NCBI GenBank assembly: GCA_900554595.1
Contig: USHZ01000128.1
Coordinates: 1-5,630, forward strand
Length of the DNA stretch: 5,630 nt
Direction of reading: 5' to 3'
Source of the DNA: an uncultured Collinsella sp.
GTDB taxonomy: Bacteria; Actinomycetota; Coriobacteriia; Coriobacteriales; Coriobacteriaceae
Below are positions 1 to 5,505 of this stretch, piece by piece. The notes beneath the pieces were generated by a model. That model had not been told where the DNA came from and ran no database searches. It saw only the letters and a program-made list of their open reading frames with translations. The translations under genes and the position numbers were made by a program. How positions within the stretch are numbered: the first letter of the stretch is position 1; each line of letters starts with the position of its first letter.

Positions 1-384
1 CTTATCGACTTTATGGACACCGTCGGCTTTGACTACACGAGCGTCTTTGCCTACTCGCGTGAGGAGGGCAGCCTAGCCGCCAAGATGGAAGGTCAGGTCG
101 ATGAAGAGGTTAAGCTCGAGCGCGCCCAGGAGGCTATTGATCTGGCCGAGTCGCTCGGCTTTGCCGCCACGGCGGCCCATGTGGGCGAACGCGCCCAGGT
201 GATCGTCGACGGCATCGAGGAGACCGAGGACGGTGCCGAGCTCATCGGACATGCCTGGTTCCAGGCCCCCGATTCTGATGGTGCGGTGCATCTGGATGCC
301 AGCGAGGCATCTGTGGGCGATATTCTGACGGTCGAGTTTACCGATAGCTTCTGCTACGAGCTTATCGGTCATGTTGTGGAGTAG
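1..384 (+). CDS. rimO: Ribosomal protein S12 methylthiotransferase RimO, C-terminal part (5' end outside window)
   Basis: Only the last 127 residues are present, in the frame that starts at base 1. RimO is a radical-SAM iron-sulfur enzyme that adds a methylthio group to a conserved aspartate of ribosomal protein S12 in the cytoplasm. Visible residues 16-24 (FAYSREEGS) match the end of the radical-SAM barrel, where the family has a YS-x-EEG signature. A helical linker follows at about 30-55. A TRAM-type beta domain runs from about residue 58 (HVGERAQVIVDG) to the end. The QAPDSDG segment at 88-94 corresponds to the APE-x-DG motif that separates RimO from its relative MiaB, a tRNA methylthiotransferase. 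The two iron-sulfur cysteine clusters lie upstream of the window and cannot be checked. The stop codon TAG overlaps the ribosome binding site of pgsA, which indicates co-transcription. MiaB is the main alternative and fits less well. Confidence 0.9.
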   Translation, partial: LIDFMDTVGFDYTSVFAYSREEGSLAAKMEGQVDEEVKLERAQEAIDLAESLGFAATAAHVGERAQVIVDGIEETEDGAELIGHAWFQAPDSDGAVHLDASEASVGDILTVEFTDSFCYELIGHVVE

Positions 385-389
385 GAGAG
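382..389 (+). promoter_or_regulatory. Ribosome binding site of pgsA overlapping the rimO stop codon
   Basis: The sequence TAGGAGAG contains AGGAG at 383-387, six bases before the GTG start at 394. Its first three bases are the rimO stop codon. This supports GTG 394 as the pgsA start and suggests translational coupling of the two genes. Confidence 0.75.
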
Positions 390-393
390 CGTC

Positions 394-1032
394 GTGGCTA
401 ACGAGAGCAATAAGGAACTGACGAGTGTTTGGACGCCCGCCAACATCGTGACGTGCGTGCGCATCGTCTTTATTCCGGTGTTCATGATCGTGTCGGCGCT
501 GTCTCACACGAGCGTTGCCGGTACGGATTGGAGCACCTTCGACGGCCCGCTCGCTGCCGCTGCCTTTATTCTGTACGTCATCCTGTCGTGCACCGATAAG
601 GTTGATGGCTACCTGGCTCGTTCGCGCAACGAGATCACCGATTTCGGCAAGTTCTTGGATCCCATCGCCGATAAGTTGCTCGTGTTCTCGGCCCTGCTGC
701 TGTTCTTGGACTTTGGTGCCGTAACCGTGTGGTCGGTGTTCATCATCCTGTTCCGCGAGCTGCTGGTGAGCGCCCTGCGCATGGTCGCGAGTGCGGCCGG
801 TGTGGTCGTTGCGGCCGATAAGCTCGGAAAGTACAAGACGGCGACTACGATGGTTTCCATCTGCGGTTATCTGTGCGTCTTTGCGATGGCCGGCTTGCAT
901 CTTGGCCCGGTGGCGCTGACGCTCGGCATCTACTCGGTGTCGCGCTTCCTGTACGCCGTGGCCGTTGTCCTGACCGTTATCTCGGGCGCTCAGTACTTCT
1001 GGAACTGCCGCAAGATCGTCTTTTCGGTCTAG
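394..1032 (+). CDS. pgsA: CDP-diacylglycerol--glycerol-3-phosphate 3-phosphatidyltransferase (phosphatidylglycerophosphate synthase)
   Basis: This membrane enzyme transfers a phosphatidyl group from CDP-diacylglycerol to glycerol-3-phosphate, the committed step to phosphatidylglycerol and cardiolipin. The protein has 212 residues, slightly longer than typical PgsA proteins of about 180-200. The complete CDP-alcohol phosphotransferase signature D-x2-DG-x2-AR-x8-G-x3-D-x3-D is visible, with D68, D71, G72, A75, R76, G85, D89 and D93; the aspartates bind divalent metal and act in catalysis. FRE at 120-122 and the GKYKT segment at 145-149 are also typical of PgsA. Hydrophobic stretches at roughly 19-37, 53-66, 95-120, 126-142, 152-172 and 180-200 fit a polytopic membrane protein. 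Residues 38-52, between the first two, form a hydrophilic insertion that may account for the extra length. The GTG start is chosen for the AGGAG six bases upstream. Phosphatidylinositol-type family members are an alternative, but the rimO-pgsA-cinA context favours PgsA. Confidence 0.93.
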   Translation: MANESNKELTSVWTPANIVTCVRIVFIPVFMIVSALSHTSVAGTDWSTFDGPLAAAAFILYVILSCTDKVDGYLARSRNEITDFGKFLDPIADKLLVFSALLLFLDFGAVTVWSVFIILFRELLVSALRMVASAAGVVVAADKLGKYKTATTMVSICGYLCVFAMAGLHLGPVALTLGIYSVSRFLYAVAVVLTVISGAQYFWNCRKIVFSV

Positions 1033-1044
1033 GTTCTGGTAGGC

Positions 1045-1575
1045 ATGACGGAATCATTTGAGCAGATTGCCACGCACAATGAAGAGCTCGCACGCGATAT
1101 TGTCGAGCGTGCAACCGTTCGTGGTGTGACGGTTTCGACGGCTGAATCTCTGACAGCGGGTATGATTGCCTCGACGATCGCCGATATCCCGGGTGCCTCA
1201 GCGGTGCTGCGCGGCGGTGCGGTGACGTACTGCGACGAGATTAAGCATCGCGTACTCGGCGTTGAGCAAGAGACGCTTGACCGCTATACCGCGGTGTCGT
1301 ATCAGACGGCGCGCGAGATGGCTGCCGGTTCGCTGGAGCTGTATCAGAGCGATATTGCCGTGAGCGCGACGGGCTATGCCGGCCCCGGTGGAGGGACCGA
1401 GGACGATCCGGCTGGCACTTTTTATATTGGCTGGGCGTATCGTTCGGCCGACGGGGGAGTGCCGGTGGTGGACTCCATTCGTTGTCACTATGAGGGCGAT
1501 CGTTCGTGTGTTCGTGCCCTTGCGGTCGCGGAGGCGCTGGGTCGCATTGTCTGCGTGATCCATTCTATGGAATAG
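1045..1575 (+). CDS. CinA C-terminal domain protein, probable nicotinamide-nucleotide (NMN) amidohydrolase PncC
   Basis: The 176-residue protein is a stand-alone version of the CinA C-terminal domain. Characterised members such as E. coli PncC convert NMN to nicotinic acid mononucleotide plus ammonia, recycling the NMN made by NAD-dependent DNA ligase and other NAD consumers. Diagnostic segments are TAESLTAG at 32-39 with the presumed nucleophile S35, PGASAVLRGG at 49-58, TYCDEIK at 61-67 with conserved Y62 and K67, and TGYAGPGGG at 109-117 followed by PAGTFYIGW at 122-130. The N-terminal molybdopterin-binding-like domain of full-length CinA (about 400 residues) is absent. The start is 12 bp after the pgsA stop and there is only a poor Shine-Dalgarno (AGG too close to ATG), so translation probably depends on read-through from pgsA. 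The name cinA is often used for this locus because of its place upstream of recA. The deamidase role is inferred from family knowledge, not shown here. Confidence 0.9.
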   Translation: MTESFEQIATHNEELARDIVERATVRGVTVSTAESLTAGMIASTIADIPGASAVLRGGAVTYCDEIKHRVLGVEQETLDRYTAVSYQTAREMAAGSLELYQSDIAVSATGYAGPGGGTEDDPAGTFYIGWAYRSADGGVPVVDSIRCHYEGDRSCVRALAVAEALGRIVCVIHSME

Positions 1576-1582
1576 ACGTGTT

Positions 1583-1606
1583 TTAAGGGGCCTCCGGGCC
1601 CCTTAA
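1583..1606 (+). terminator. Intrinsic terminator hairpin closing the rimO-pgsA-cinA operon
   Basis: TTAAGGGGCC (1583-1592) pairs perfectly with GGCCCCTTAA (1597-1606) around a TCCG loop, starting 8 bp after the stop codon at 1573-1575. The following tract is short (TTGTG), so termination may be incomplete or factor-assisted. The placement and the GC-rich stem still make a terminator the best reading. Confidence 0.85.
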
Positions 1607-1680
1607 TTGTGGAGATAGGGACCTCTGGCGAATTTGCTCTTTGTGCAGGTAGTTGGCGTATTCTTTCTCGCCGCGCCTTG

Positions 1681-1743
1681 TTTGGTCCGCCTGTGGTCAA
1701 GTTTTTGGTCAGTGTTTGGTCGGCGTTTGGTTGGGTTTTGGAA
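1681..1743 (+). repeat. Helically phased array of six TTTGG-type repeats upstream of the recA promoter
   Basis: Six related heptamers lie in the same orientation: TTTGGTC at 1681, TGTGGTC at 1692, TTTGGTC at 1704, TTTGGTC at 1715, TTTGGTT at 1726 and TTTGGAA at 1737. Start-to-start distances are 11, 12, 11, 11 and 11 bp, about one DNA turn, so all copies face the same side of the helix. The array ends 30 bp before the recA -35 box. It could bind a cooperative regulator or bend the DNA. It could also be low-complexity T/G-rich sequence without function. No known binding protein is recognised. Confidence 0.6.
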
Positions 1744-1773
1744 AGGTCGGCTGCATATGATTTATCTGAACGG

Positions 1774-1802
1774 TTGACCACGAACAGCCGTTCGTTTATT
1801 AT
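1774..1802 (+). promoter_or_regulatory. recA promoter (-35 and -10)
   Basis: TTGACC at 1774-1779 (5 of 6 match to TTGACA) and TATTAT at 1797-1802 (5 of 6 match to TATAAT) are separated by exactly 17 bp, as expected for a housekeeping-sigma promoter. Transcription should begin near 1808-1810, giving a leader of about 24 nt that just contains the recA ribosome binding site. A second possible -10 (TATGAT, 1756-1761) has no good -35 partner. Confidence 0.85.
1781..1794 (+). promoter_or_regulatory. LexA (SOS) operator
   Basis: CGAACAGCCGTTCG is a perfect CGAAC-N4-GTTCG palindrome, the LexA/DinR box known from Bacillus and actinobacteria. It lies wholly within the 17-bp spacer between the recA -35 and -10 boxes, so bound LexA would exclude RNA polymerase. 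Induction would come from RecA-stimulated LexA self-cleavage after DNA damage, closing a feedback loop on recA and, by co-transcription, recX. Confidence 0.93.
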
Positions 1803-1816
1803 CGATGCAGGTTGTT

Positions 1817-1826
1817 AAGAGGAGGG
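1817..1826 (+). promoter_or_regulatory. Strong ribosome binding site of recA
   Basis: AAGAGGAGGG contains GGAGG at 1821-1825, seven bases before ATG 1833. It fixes the recA start at 1833. An upstream in-frame TTG at 1812 would precede this site and sits at the predicted transcription start, so it is rejected as the start. Confidence 0.9.
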
Positions 1827-1832
1827 CTTTTC

Positions 1833-2981
1833 ATGGCCAAGAATTCAGGTCCCGTACGTACCGTTCATGCTCGCACGACGGGTAAAGAGCGCGATGAGAT
1901 GATCGCCACCACCAAGGCCGAGATCGAGAAGAAATTCGGCCAGGGTTCCATCATGAGGTACGGCGACGGTGGTCCCGAGCTCGAGGTCGAGGCCATTCCC
2001 ACGGGCGCCCTGGCCCTCGATGCCGCGCTGGGCATCGGCGGCGTGCCGCGTGGCCGTATCGTCGAGATTTACGGTCCCGAGTCCTCCGGTAAGACAACGC
2101 TTTCGCTCGAGATTTTGGCAGAGGCCCAGGCTATGGGCGGCGTCGTGGCATTTATCGATGCCGAGCACGCGCTCGATCCCACGTATGCCGCACGTATCGG
2201 CGTGGACATCGATGAGGTCCTCATTTCCCAGCCCGATACGGGCGAGCAGGCGCTCGAGATCGTTGACATGCTTGTGCGCTCTGGCGCCATCGACGCCATC
2301 GTCGTCGACTCTGTCGCCGCTTTGACCCCGCGTGCCGAGATCGAGGGCGAGATCGGCGATACTACGGTCGGCCTTCAAGCCCGTCTGATGAGCCAGGCGC
2401 TCCGTAAGCTCGCCGGCTCGCTCGCCAAATCTAAAACGACCTGCATCTTCATTAACCAGCTGCGCGAGAAGATCGGCGTCATGTTCGGCAACCCCGAGAC
2501 CACGACGGGCGGCCGCGCCCTCAAGTTCTTCTCGTCGGTGCGCATCGATATTCGCCGCATCGACAGCATCAAGCTCAAGGACGAGGTCATCGGCAATCGT
2601 GTGCGTGCCAAGGTCGTTAAGAACAAGGTGGCGGCACCGTTCCGCTCTGCCGAGTTCGACATCATGTACGGCACGGGCATCTCTAAGGAGGGCTCGATTT
2701 TGGACATGGCCGTCGAGTGCGGTATCTGCAAAAAGATGGGCTCTTGGTTTGCATACGGTGAGGACAAGCTCGGTAATGGTCGCGAGGCCGCTAAGGCCTT
2801 CCTGCGCGAACACCCCGATTGTGCTGACGAGATCGAGCATAAGGTTCGCCTCGCCTGCGGCCTTGAATTCGATGACGACGCTCCGTCCGAGGTCGAGCTG
2901 ACCGATCAGCCCGAAACTGAGGAGTTCGATGAGCTTTACGCCATCGATGGCTCCGCGATGCTCGATGATGATGACGAGTAG
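1833..2981 (+). CDS. recA: Recombinase A
   Basis: RecA forms ATP-dependent filaments on single-stranded DNA, performs homologous pairing and strand exchange, and acts as co-protease for LexA cleavage. The protein has 382 residues against about 350 in E. coli. The extra length comes from a slightly longer N-terminus and an extended acidic tail. Visible landmarks are the Walker A motif GPESSGKT at 81-88, the catalytic-glutamate segment FIDAEHALDP at 107-116 with E111, and the Walker B strand IVVDS at 156-160. Further on are PRAEIEGEIGD at 166-176, followed by the QARLMSQALRKL helix, and the DNA-binding loop 2 around 215-237 (GVMFGNPETTTGG). The C-terminal domain ends in a D/E-rich tail from about 346, which in E. 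coli RecA restrains DNA binding. No intein interrupts the gene, unlike some mycobacterial recA genes. A CGIC pair occurs at 296-299. Expression should be SOS-controlled by the LexA box just upstream, and recX follows after 11 bp. Confidence 0.99.
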   Translation: MAKNSGPVRTVHARTTGKERDEMIATTKAEIEKKFGQGSIMRYGDGGPELEVEAIPTGALALDAALGIGGVPRGRIVEIYGPESSGKTTLSLEILAEAQAMGGVVAFIDAEHALDPTYAARIGVDIDEVLISQPDTGEQALEIVDMLVRSGAIDAIVVDSVAALTPRAEIEGEIGDTTVGLQARLMSQALRKLAGSLAKSKTTCIFINQLREKIGVMFGNPETTTGGRALKFFSSVRIDIRRIDSIKLKDEVIGNRVRAKVVKNKVAAPFRSAEFDIMYGTGISKEGSILDMAVECGICKKMGSWFAYGEDKLGNGREAAKAFLREHPDCADEIEHKVRLACGLEFDDDAPSEVELTDQPETEEFDELYAIDGSAMLDDDDE

Positions 2982-2992
2982 CGGATGCCCTC

Positions 2993-3685
2993 ATGTCGTA
3001 TACGGTGACCGAGGCAACGGTCGTCTTTCCCGATAAAAAGGCGGCCTCCTCGTTTTCGAGTCGGTATGCATCAAAAAAGCCTTGTGCACATATCGACTGT
3101 GAGCTCGAGGGCGGTTTTGAACGATCCATCTGGATTCCTGTTCGTGTCGCGCGCCTATTCCTTAAAAATCGCCCCGATCTTCCCTGCGATTGGGATGCGT
3201 TTCGCGAGGCGGTGCAGCTCATTGAGCGTAAATGCGCGCTTACCATGGTGACTGAGATGCTGTCGCGCCGCGACCATGCCACGGGTGAGGTCCGTGACAA
3301 GCTGGCTCGTTACGGATTTCGCCAGCCCGCAATTGATTTTGCCGTCCAGCGTGCCACTGAGTATCGCTTTTTAGATGAGAACCGCTTTTGTTCTTACTTT
3401 ATCGAGGAACGCAAACGACGCGGCTGGGGACAGCGCAAGATTGAGACCGAGCTCAAGCGCCGCCATGTCGTACTCGATGATATCCCTGGCTATCCCGAGG
3501 ATTATTTTGCCGTGGAGGACGACTTGGCTCGCGCATCGGCTTTACTCGCGAAGCGTCGCATTCCCGAGACGCGTGGATTCGAAAAGCTCGTCCGGTTTTT
3601 GATGGGCAAGGGCTTTTCGTACCACATCGCCGCCGATGCCGTTAAGGCGCGTCTCGATGCCGATCGTGAGGAATGTGCAGTTTAG
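2993..3685 (+). CDS. recX: Regulatory protein RecX
   Basis: RecX binds RecA filaments and blocks their extension, limiting recombinase and co-protease activity. The 230-residue protein carries the RecX core of three-helix repeats. A first repeat spans about 80-110, with ML-SRRDHATGEVRDKLARYGF (89-109) as the family hallmark. The second repeat spans about 113-160 and contains FLDENRFCSYFIEERKRRGWG (126-146). A third weaker repeat covers about 174-222, ending in RFLMGKGFSYHIAADAV (201-217). An N-terminal region of about 75 residues precedes the core and shows no motif I recognise. The ATG at 2993 is 11 bp after the recA stop and lacks a convincing Shine-Dalgarno, which suggests coupling to recA translation and lower yield than RecA. 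Codon use is less biased than in recA, consistent with low expression. An ATG at 2985 is out of frame. Confidence 0.92.
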   Translation: MSYTVTEATVVFPDKKAASSFSSRYASKKPCAHIDCELEGGFERSIWIPVRVARLFLKNRPDLPCDWDAFREAVQLIERKCALTMVTEMLSRRDHATGEVRDKLARYGFRQPAIDFAVQRATEYRFLDENRFCSYFIEERKRRGWGQRKIETELKRRHVVLDDIPGYPEDYFAVEDDLARASALLAKRRIPETRGFEKLVRFLMGKGFSYHIAADAVKARLDADREECAV

Positions 3686-3688
3686 ACA

Positions 3689-3703
3689 CATGCTAGAAGC
3701 ATG
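3689..3703 (+). terminator. Possible weak terminator hairpin after recX
   Basis: CATGCT (3689-3694) pairs with AGCATG (3698-3703) around an AGA loop, four bases after the recX stop, and is followed by CGTTTTG. The stem is only six base pairs and the T-run is short, so the terminator reading is tentative. Confidence 0.35.
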
Positions 3704-3758
3704 CGTTTTGCGTACCTGCCGTTCACCGCGTTTTAGACGCCGTGCTGGGTGCATTTAT

Positions 3759-3787
3759 TTGACAGTTGTTGCGGTTCAACGTACGAT
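3759..3787 (+). promoter_or_regulatory. Candidate promoter of rny
   Basis: A perfect -35 box TTGACA at 3759-3764 is followed after 17 bp by TACGAT at 3782-3787, a 4 of 6 match to TATAAT that keeps the conserved TA...T. GATAAT at 3785-3790 is a better hexamer but at a 20-bp spacing. Transcription starting near 3794 would give rny a leader of about 160 nt. Confidence 0.6.
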
Positions 3788-3816
3788 AATCACTGTCATT
3801 TGCTTTGTGATATGTG

Positions 3817-3831
3817 CTCATCTTTGATGAG
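3817..3831 (+). other. Small hairpin with T-rich tail in the rny leader
   Basis: CTCATC (3817-3822) pairs perfectly with GATGAG (3826-3831) around a TTT loop, and TTTGTTTATATGTTTATC follows. This is the shape of a weak intrinsic terminator about 25 nt into the predicted leader. A chance hairpin is also possible with only six pairs. Confidence 0.35.
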
Positions 3832-3892
3832 TTTGTTTATATGTTTATCTGTATCCGACCCGCATAAGCTGCGCCCATATTACTCAAATGTC

Positions 3893-3926
3893 GCGAGCCG
3901 TTCGCAAGGACGGTTCGCTTTGTTGT
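3893..3926 (+). terminator. Terminator-like hairpin between the rny promoter and its ribosome binding site (possible attenuator)
   Basis: Bases 3893-3903 pair with 3908-3918 in an 11-bp stem with two G-U pairs, capped by a GCAA (GNRA) tetraloop and followed by TTTGTTGTGT. It ends only about 25 bases before the rny Shine-Dalgarno, which leaves no room for another promoter, so rny transcripts must read through it. It may act as an attenuator or as a stabilising or cleavage-guiding structure in the leader. It may also terminate recX transcripts only partially. Confidence 0.65.
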
Positions 3927-3942
3927 GTAACGAATCCATAAA

Positions 3943-3948
3943 AAGGAG
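3943..3948 (+). promoter_or_regulatory. Ribosome binding site of rny
   Basis: AAGGAG at 3943-3948 sits five bases before ATG 3954. A GTG at 3948 in the same frame overlaps this site and therefore cannot be its start, so ATG 3954 is chosen. Confidence 0.85.
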
Positions 3949-3953
3949 TGAGC

Positions 3954-5504
3954 ATGCCTATCATCGCAGCGCTCGTTGGCATCGTTTTGGGTGTCATCGC
4001 CGCCATTGCCTACATGCGCACCGCCAAGCAGGGTAGTCTTCACGAGGCCGACGAAAAGATCCAGTCGGCTCACGCACAGGCTGAGTCCCTAATCGGCGAT
4101 GCAAAGCGTCAGGCCGAGACCCTCAAAAAAGAGGCTCTGCTCGAGGCCAAGGAAGAGATCATCAAGAATAAGCAGGCTGCCGAGGCCGAGGACAAGCAGC
4201 GTAAGAACGAGATTCGTACGCTCGAGAACCGTGTGATGCAGCGCGAGGAGTCCCTCGATCGCCGCAACGATGCCCTCGACAAGCGTGAGCATCAGTTGTC
4301 CAGCCAGGCTGGCCAGGTCGAGAAGCGTTCCCGCGAGCTTGAGGAGCTCTGTGCCAAGCAGACCTCGGAGCTCGAGCGCATCGCCGACCTGACCCGCGAG
4401 GACGCTCACAAGGAGCTCCTCGACAAGGTTCGCGGCGAGGTTACCCACGAGGCCGCCACGATCATCCGAGAGTCCGAGCAGCAGGTTCGCGCCGAGTGCC
4501 ACAAGACCGCTCAGGAGATCCTGTCCCTGGCGATTCAGCGCTGCGCCGCCGATCACACCGCCGAGGTCACCGTTACCTCCGTGCACATTCCTTCCGATGA
4601 CCTCAAAGGTCGCATCATCGGCCGCGAGGGTCGCAACATCCGCACCTTCGAGCAGGTTTCTGGCGTCAACCTCGTGATTGATGACACCCCCGAGACCGTC
4701 GTGCTTTCGAGCTTCGATCCGGTCCGTCGCGAGACCGCACGCGTCGCTCTCGAGAACCTCATCGCCGACGGCCGCATTCATCCTGCTCGCATCGAGGAGA
4801 TGTATCACAAGGCCGCCGACTTGGTTCAGCAGCGCGTGCGCGAGGCTGGCGAACAGGCTGCCTTCGATACCGGTATCCACGATCTGCACCCCGAGATCGT
4901 TAAGACCCTGGGTGCTCTGCGCTACCGCACCTCGTTTGGTCAGAACGTGCTCCAGCATTCCCTCGAGGTTTCCGACCTGTGCGGTGTGATGGCTTCCGAG
5001 CTTGGCCTGGATGTTGTGACCGCCAAGCGTGCCGGCCTGCTTCACGACCTTGGCAAGGCTATCGACCATGACGTCGAGGGCCCGCACGCCGTTATTGGCG
5101 CCGAGCTCGCCCGTCGCTATGGCGAGAAGCCCGTTATCGTTCATGCTATCGAGGCTCACCACGCCGACGTCGACCCCAACACGGTGCTCGATGTTCTGGT
5201 CCAGGCTGCCGATGCTGTTTCTGCCTCTCGCCCCGGTGCCCGTCGCGAATCGGCTGAGAACTACATCAAGCGCCTTGAGAAGCTCGAGGAGATTGCCAAC
5301 TCCCATGACGGCGTCGAGCGTACCTATGCCATGCAGGCTGGTCGCGAGGTCCACGTCATGGTTCAGCCTGACAAGATTTCCGATGCTCAGTCCACGGTCT
5401 TGGCTCATGATATCGCCCATCAGATCGAGGAAGAGATGGAATATCCCGGTCAGGTGCGCGTTGTCGTGATTCGCGAGAGCCGCGCTGTCGATATCGCTAA
5501 ATAA
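3954..5504 (+). CDS. rny: Ribonuclease Y
   Basis: RNase Y is a membrane-anchored endoribonuclease that starts bulk mRNA decay and processes selected operon transcripts in many Gram-positive bacteria. The 516-residue protein matches the usual length of about 520. Its order of domains is complete. An N-terminal membrane segment lies at about 3-20. A long charged coiled coil, rich in E, K, Q and R, spans about 30-185. A KH RNA-binding domain has its GxxG loop in IIGREGRNIR (221-230). An HD domain carries H335 in LQHSLEVS, the HD pair H364-D365 in LLHDLGK, H402/H403 in EAHH and D420 in QAADAVSASRPG. These are the metal-binding and catalytic positions. The C-terminal region from about 440 ends in a beta-rich segment, VRVVVIRESRAVDIAK (501-516). 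The gene has its own candidate promoter and a structured leader, and its stop lies 1 bp before the next start codon. Confidence 0.97.
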   Translation: MPIIAALVGIVLGVIAAIAYMRTAKQGSLHEADEKIQSAHAQAESLIGDAKRQAETLKKEALLEAKEEIIKNKQAAEAEDKQRKNEIRTLENRVMQREESLDRRNDALDKREHQLSSQAGQVEKRSRELEELCAKQTSELERIADLTREDAHKELLDKVRGEVTHEAATIIRESEQQVRAECHKTAQEILSLAIQRCAADHTAEVTVTSVHIPSDDLKGRIIGREGRNIRTFEQVSGVNLVIDDTPETVVLSSFDPVRRETARVALENLIADGRIHPARIEEMYHKAADLVQQRVREAGEQAAFDTGIHDLHPEIVKTLGALRYRTSFGQNVLQHSLEVSDLCGVMASELGLDVVTAKRAGLLHDLGKAIDHDVEGPHAVIGAELARRYGEKPVIVHAIEAHHADVDPNTVLDVLVQAADAVSASRPGARRESAENYIKRLEKLEEIANSHDGVERTYAMQAGREVHVMVQPDKISDAQSTVLAHDIAHQIEEEMEYPGQVRVVVIRESRAVDIAK

Positions 5505-5505
5505 C

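Noticed and set aside
73..900. A 275-codon open frame on the - strand opposite rimO and pgsA
   Set aside because: It crosses two real genes, is rich in H, R and Q, has no motif, and shows no ribosome binding site or promoter.
1768..1779. A second LexA-like site, GAAC-GGTT-GACC, just upstream of the perfect box
   Set aside because: Only the left half matches. The right half GACC agrees with GTTC at two of four bases.
1609..1818. A 69-codon open frame on the + strand between cinA and recA
   Set aside because: It starts at a GTG right after the terminator without a Shine-Dalgarno, and it overlaps the repeat array, promoter and LexA box.
1845..2840. A 331-codon open frame on the - strand opposite recA
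   Set aside because: It is antisense to an unmistakable recA, has no recognisable domain, and is explained by the codon bias of recA.
3895..3904. CGAGCCGTTCG-like sequence upstream of rny as a LexA box
   Set aside because: The left half lacks CGAAC and the spacing between halves is wrong. The bases are explained as one arm of the GNRA-capped hairpin.
3948..3950. GTG as the start of rny, adding two residues
   Set aside because: It overlaps the AAGGAG ribosome binding site, while ATG 3954 has that site at the correct distance.
3749..4036. A 95-codon open frame with many cysteines on the + strand in the recX-rny gap
   Set aside because: It overlaps the predicted promoter, both leader hairpins and the first part of rny in another frame, and has no ribosome binding site. 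The cysteines come from TGT/TGC-rich DNA.
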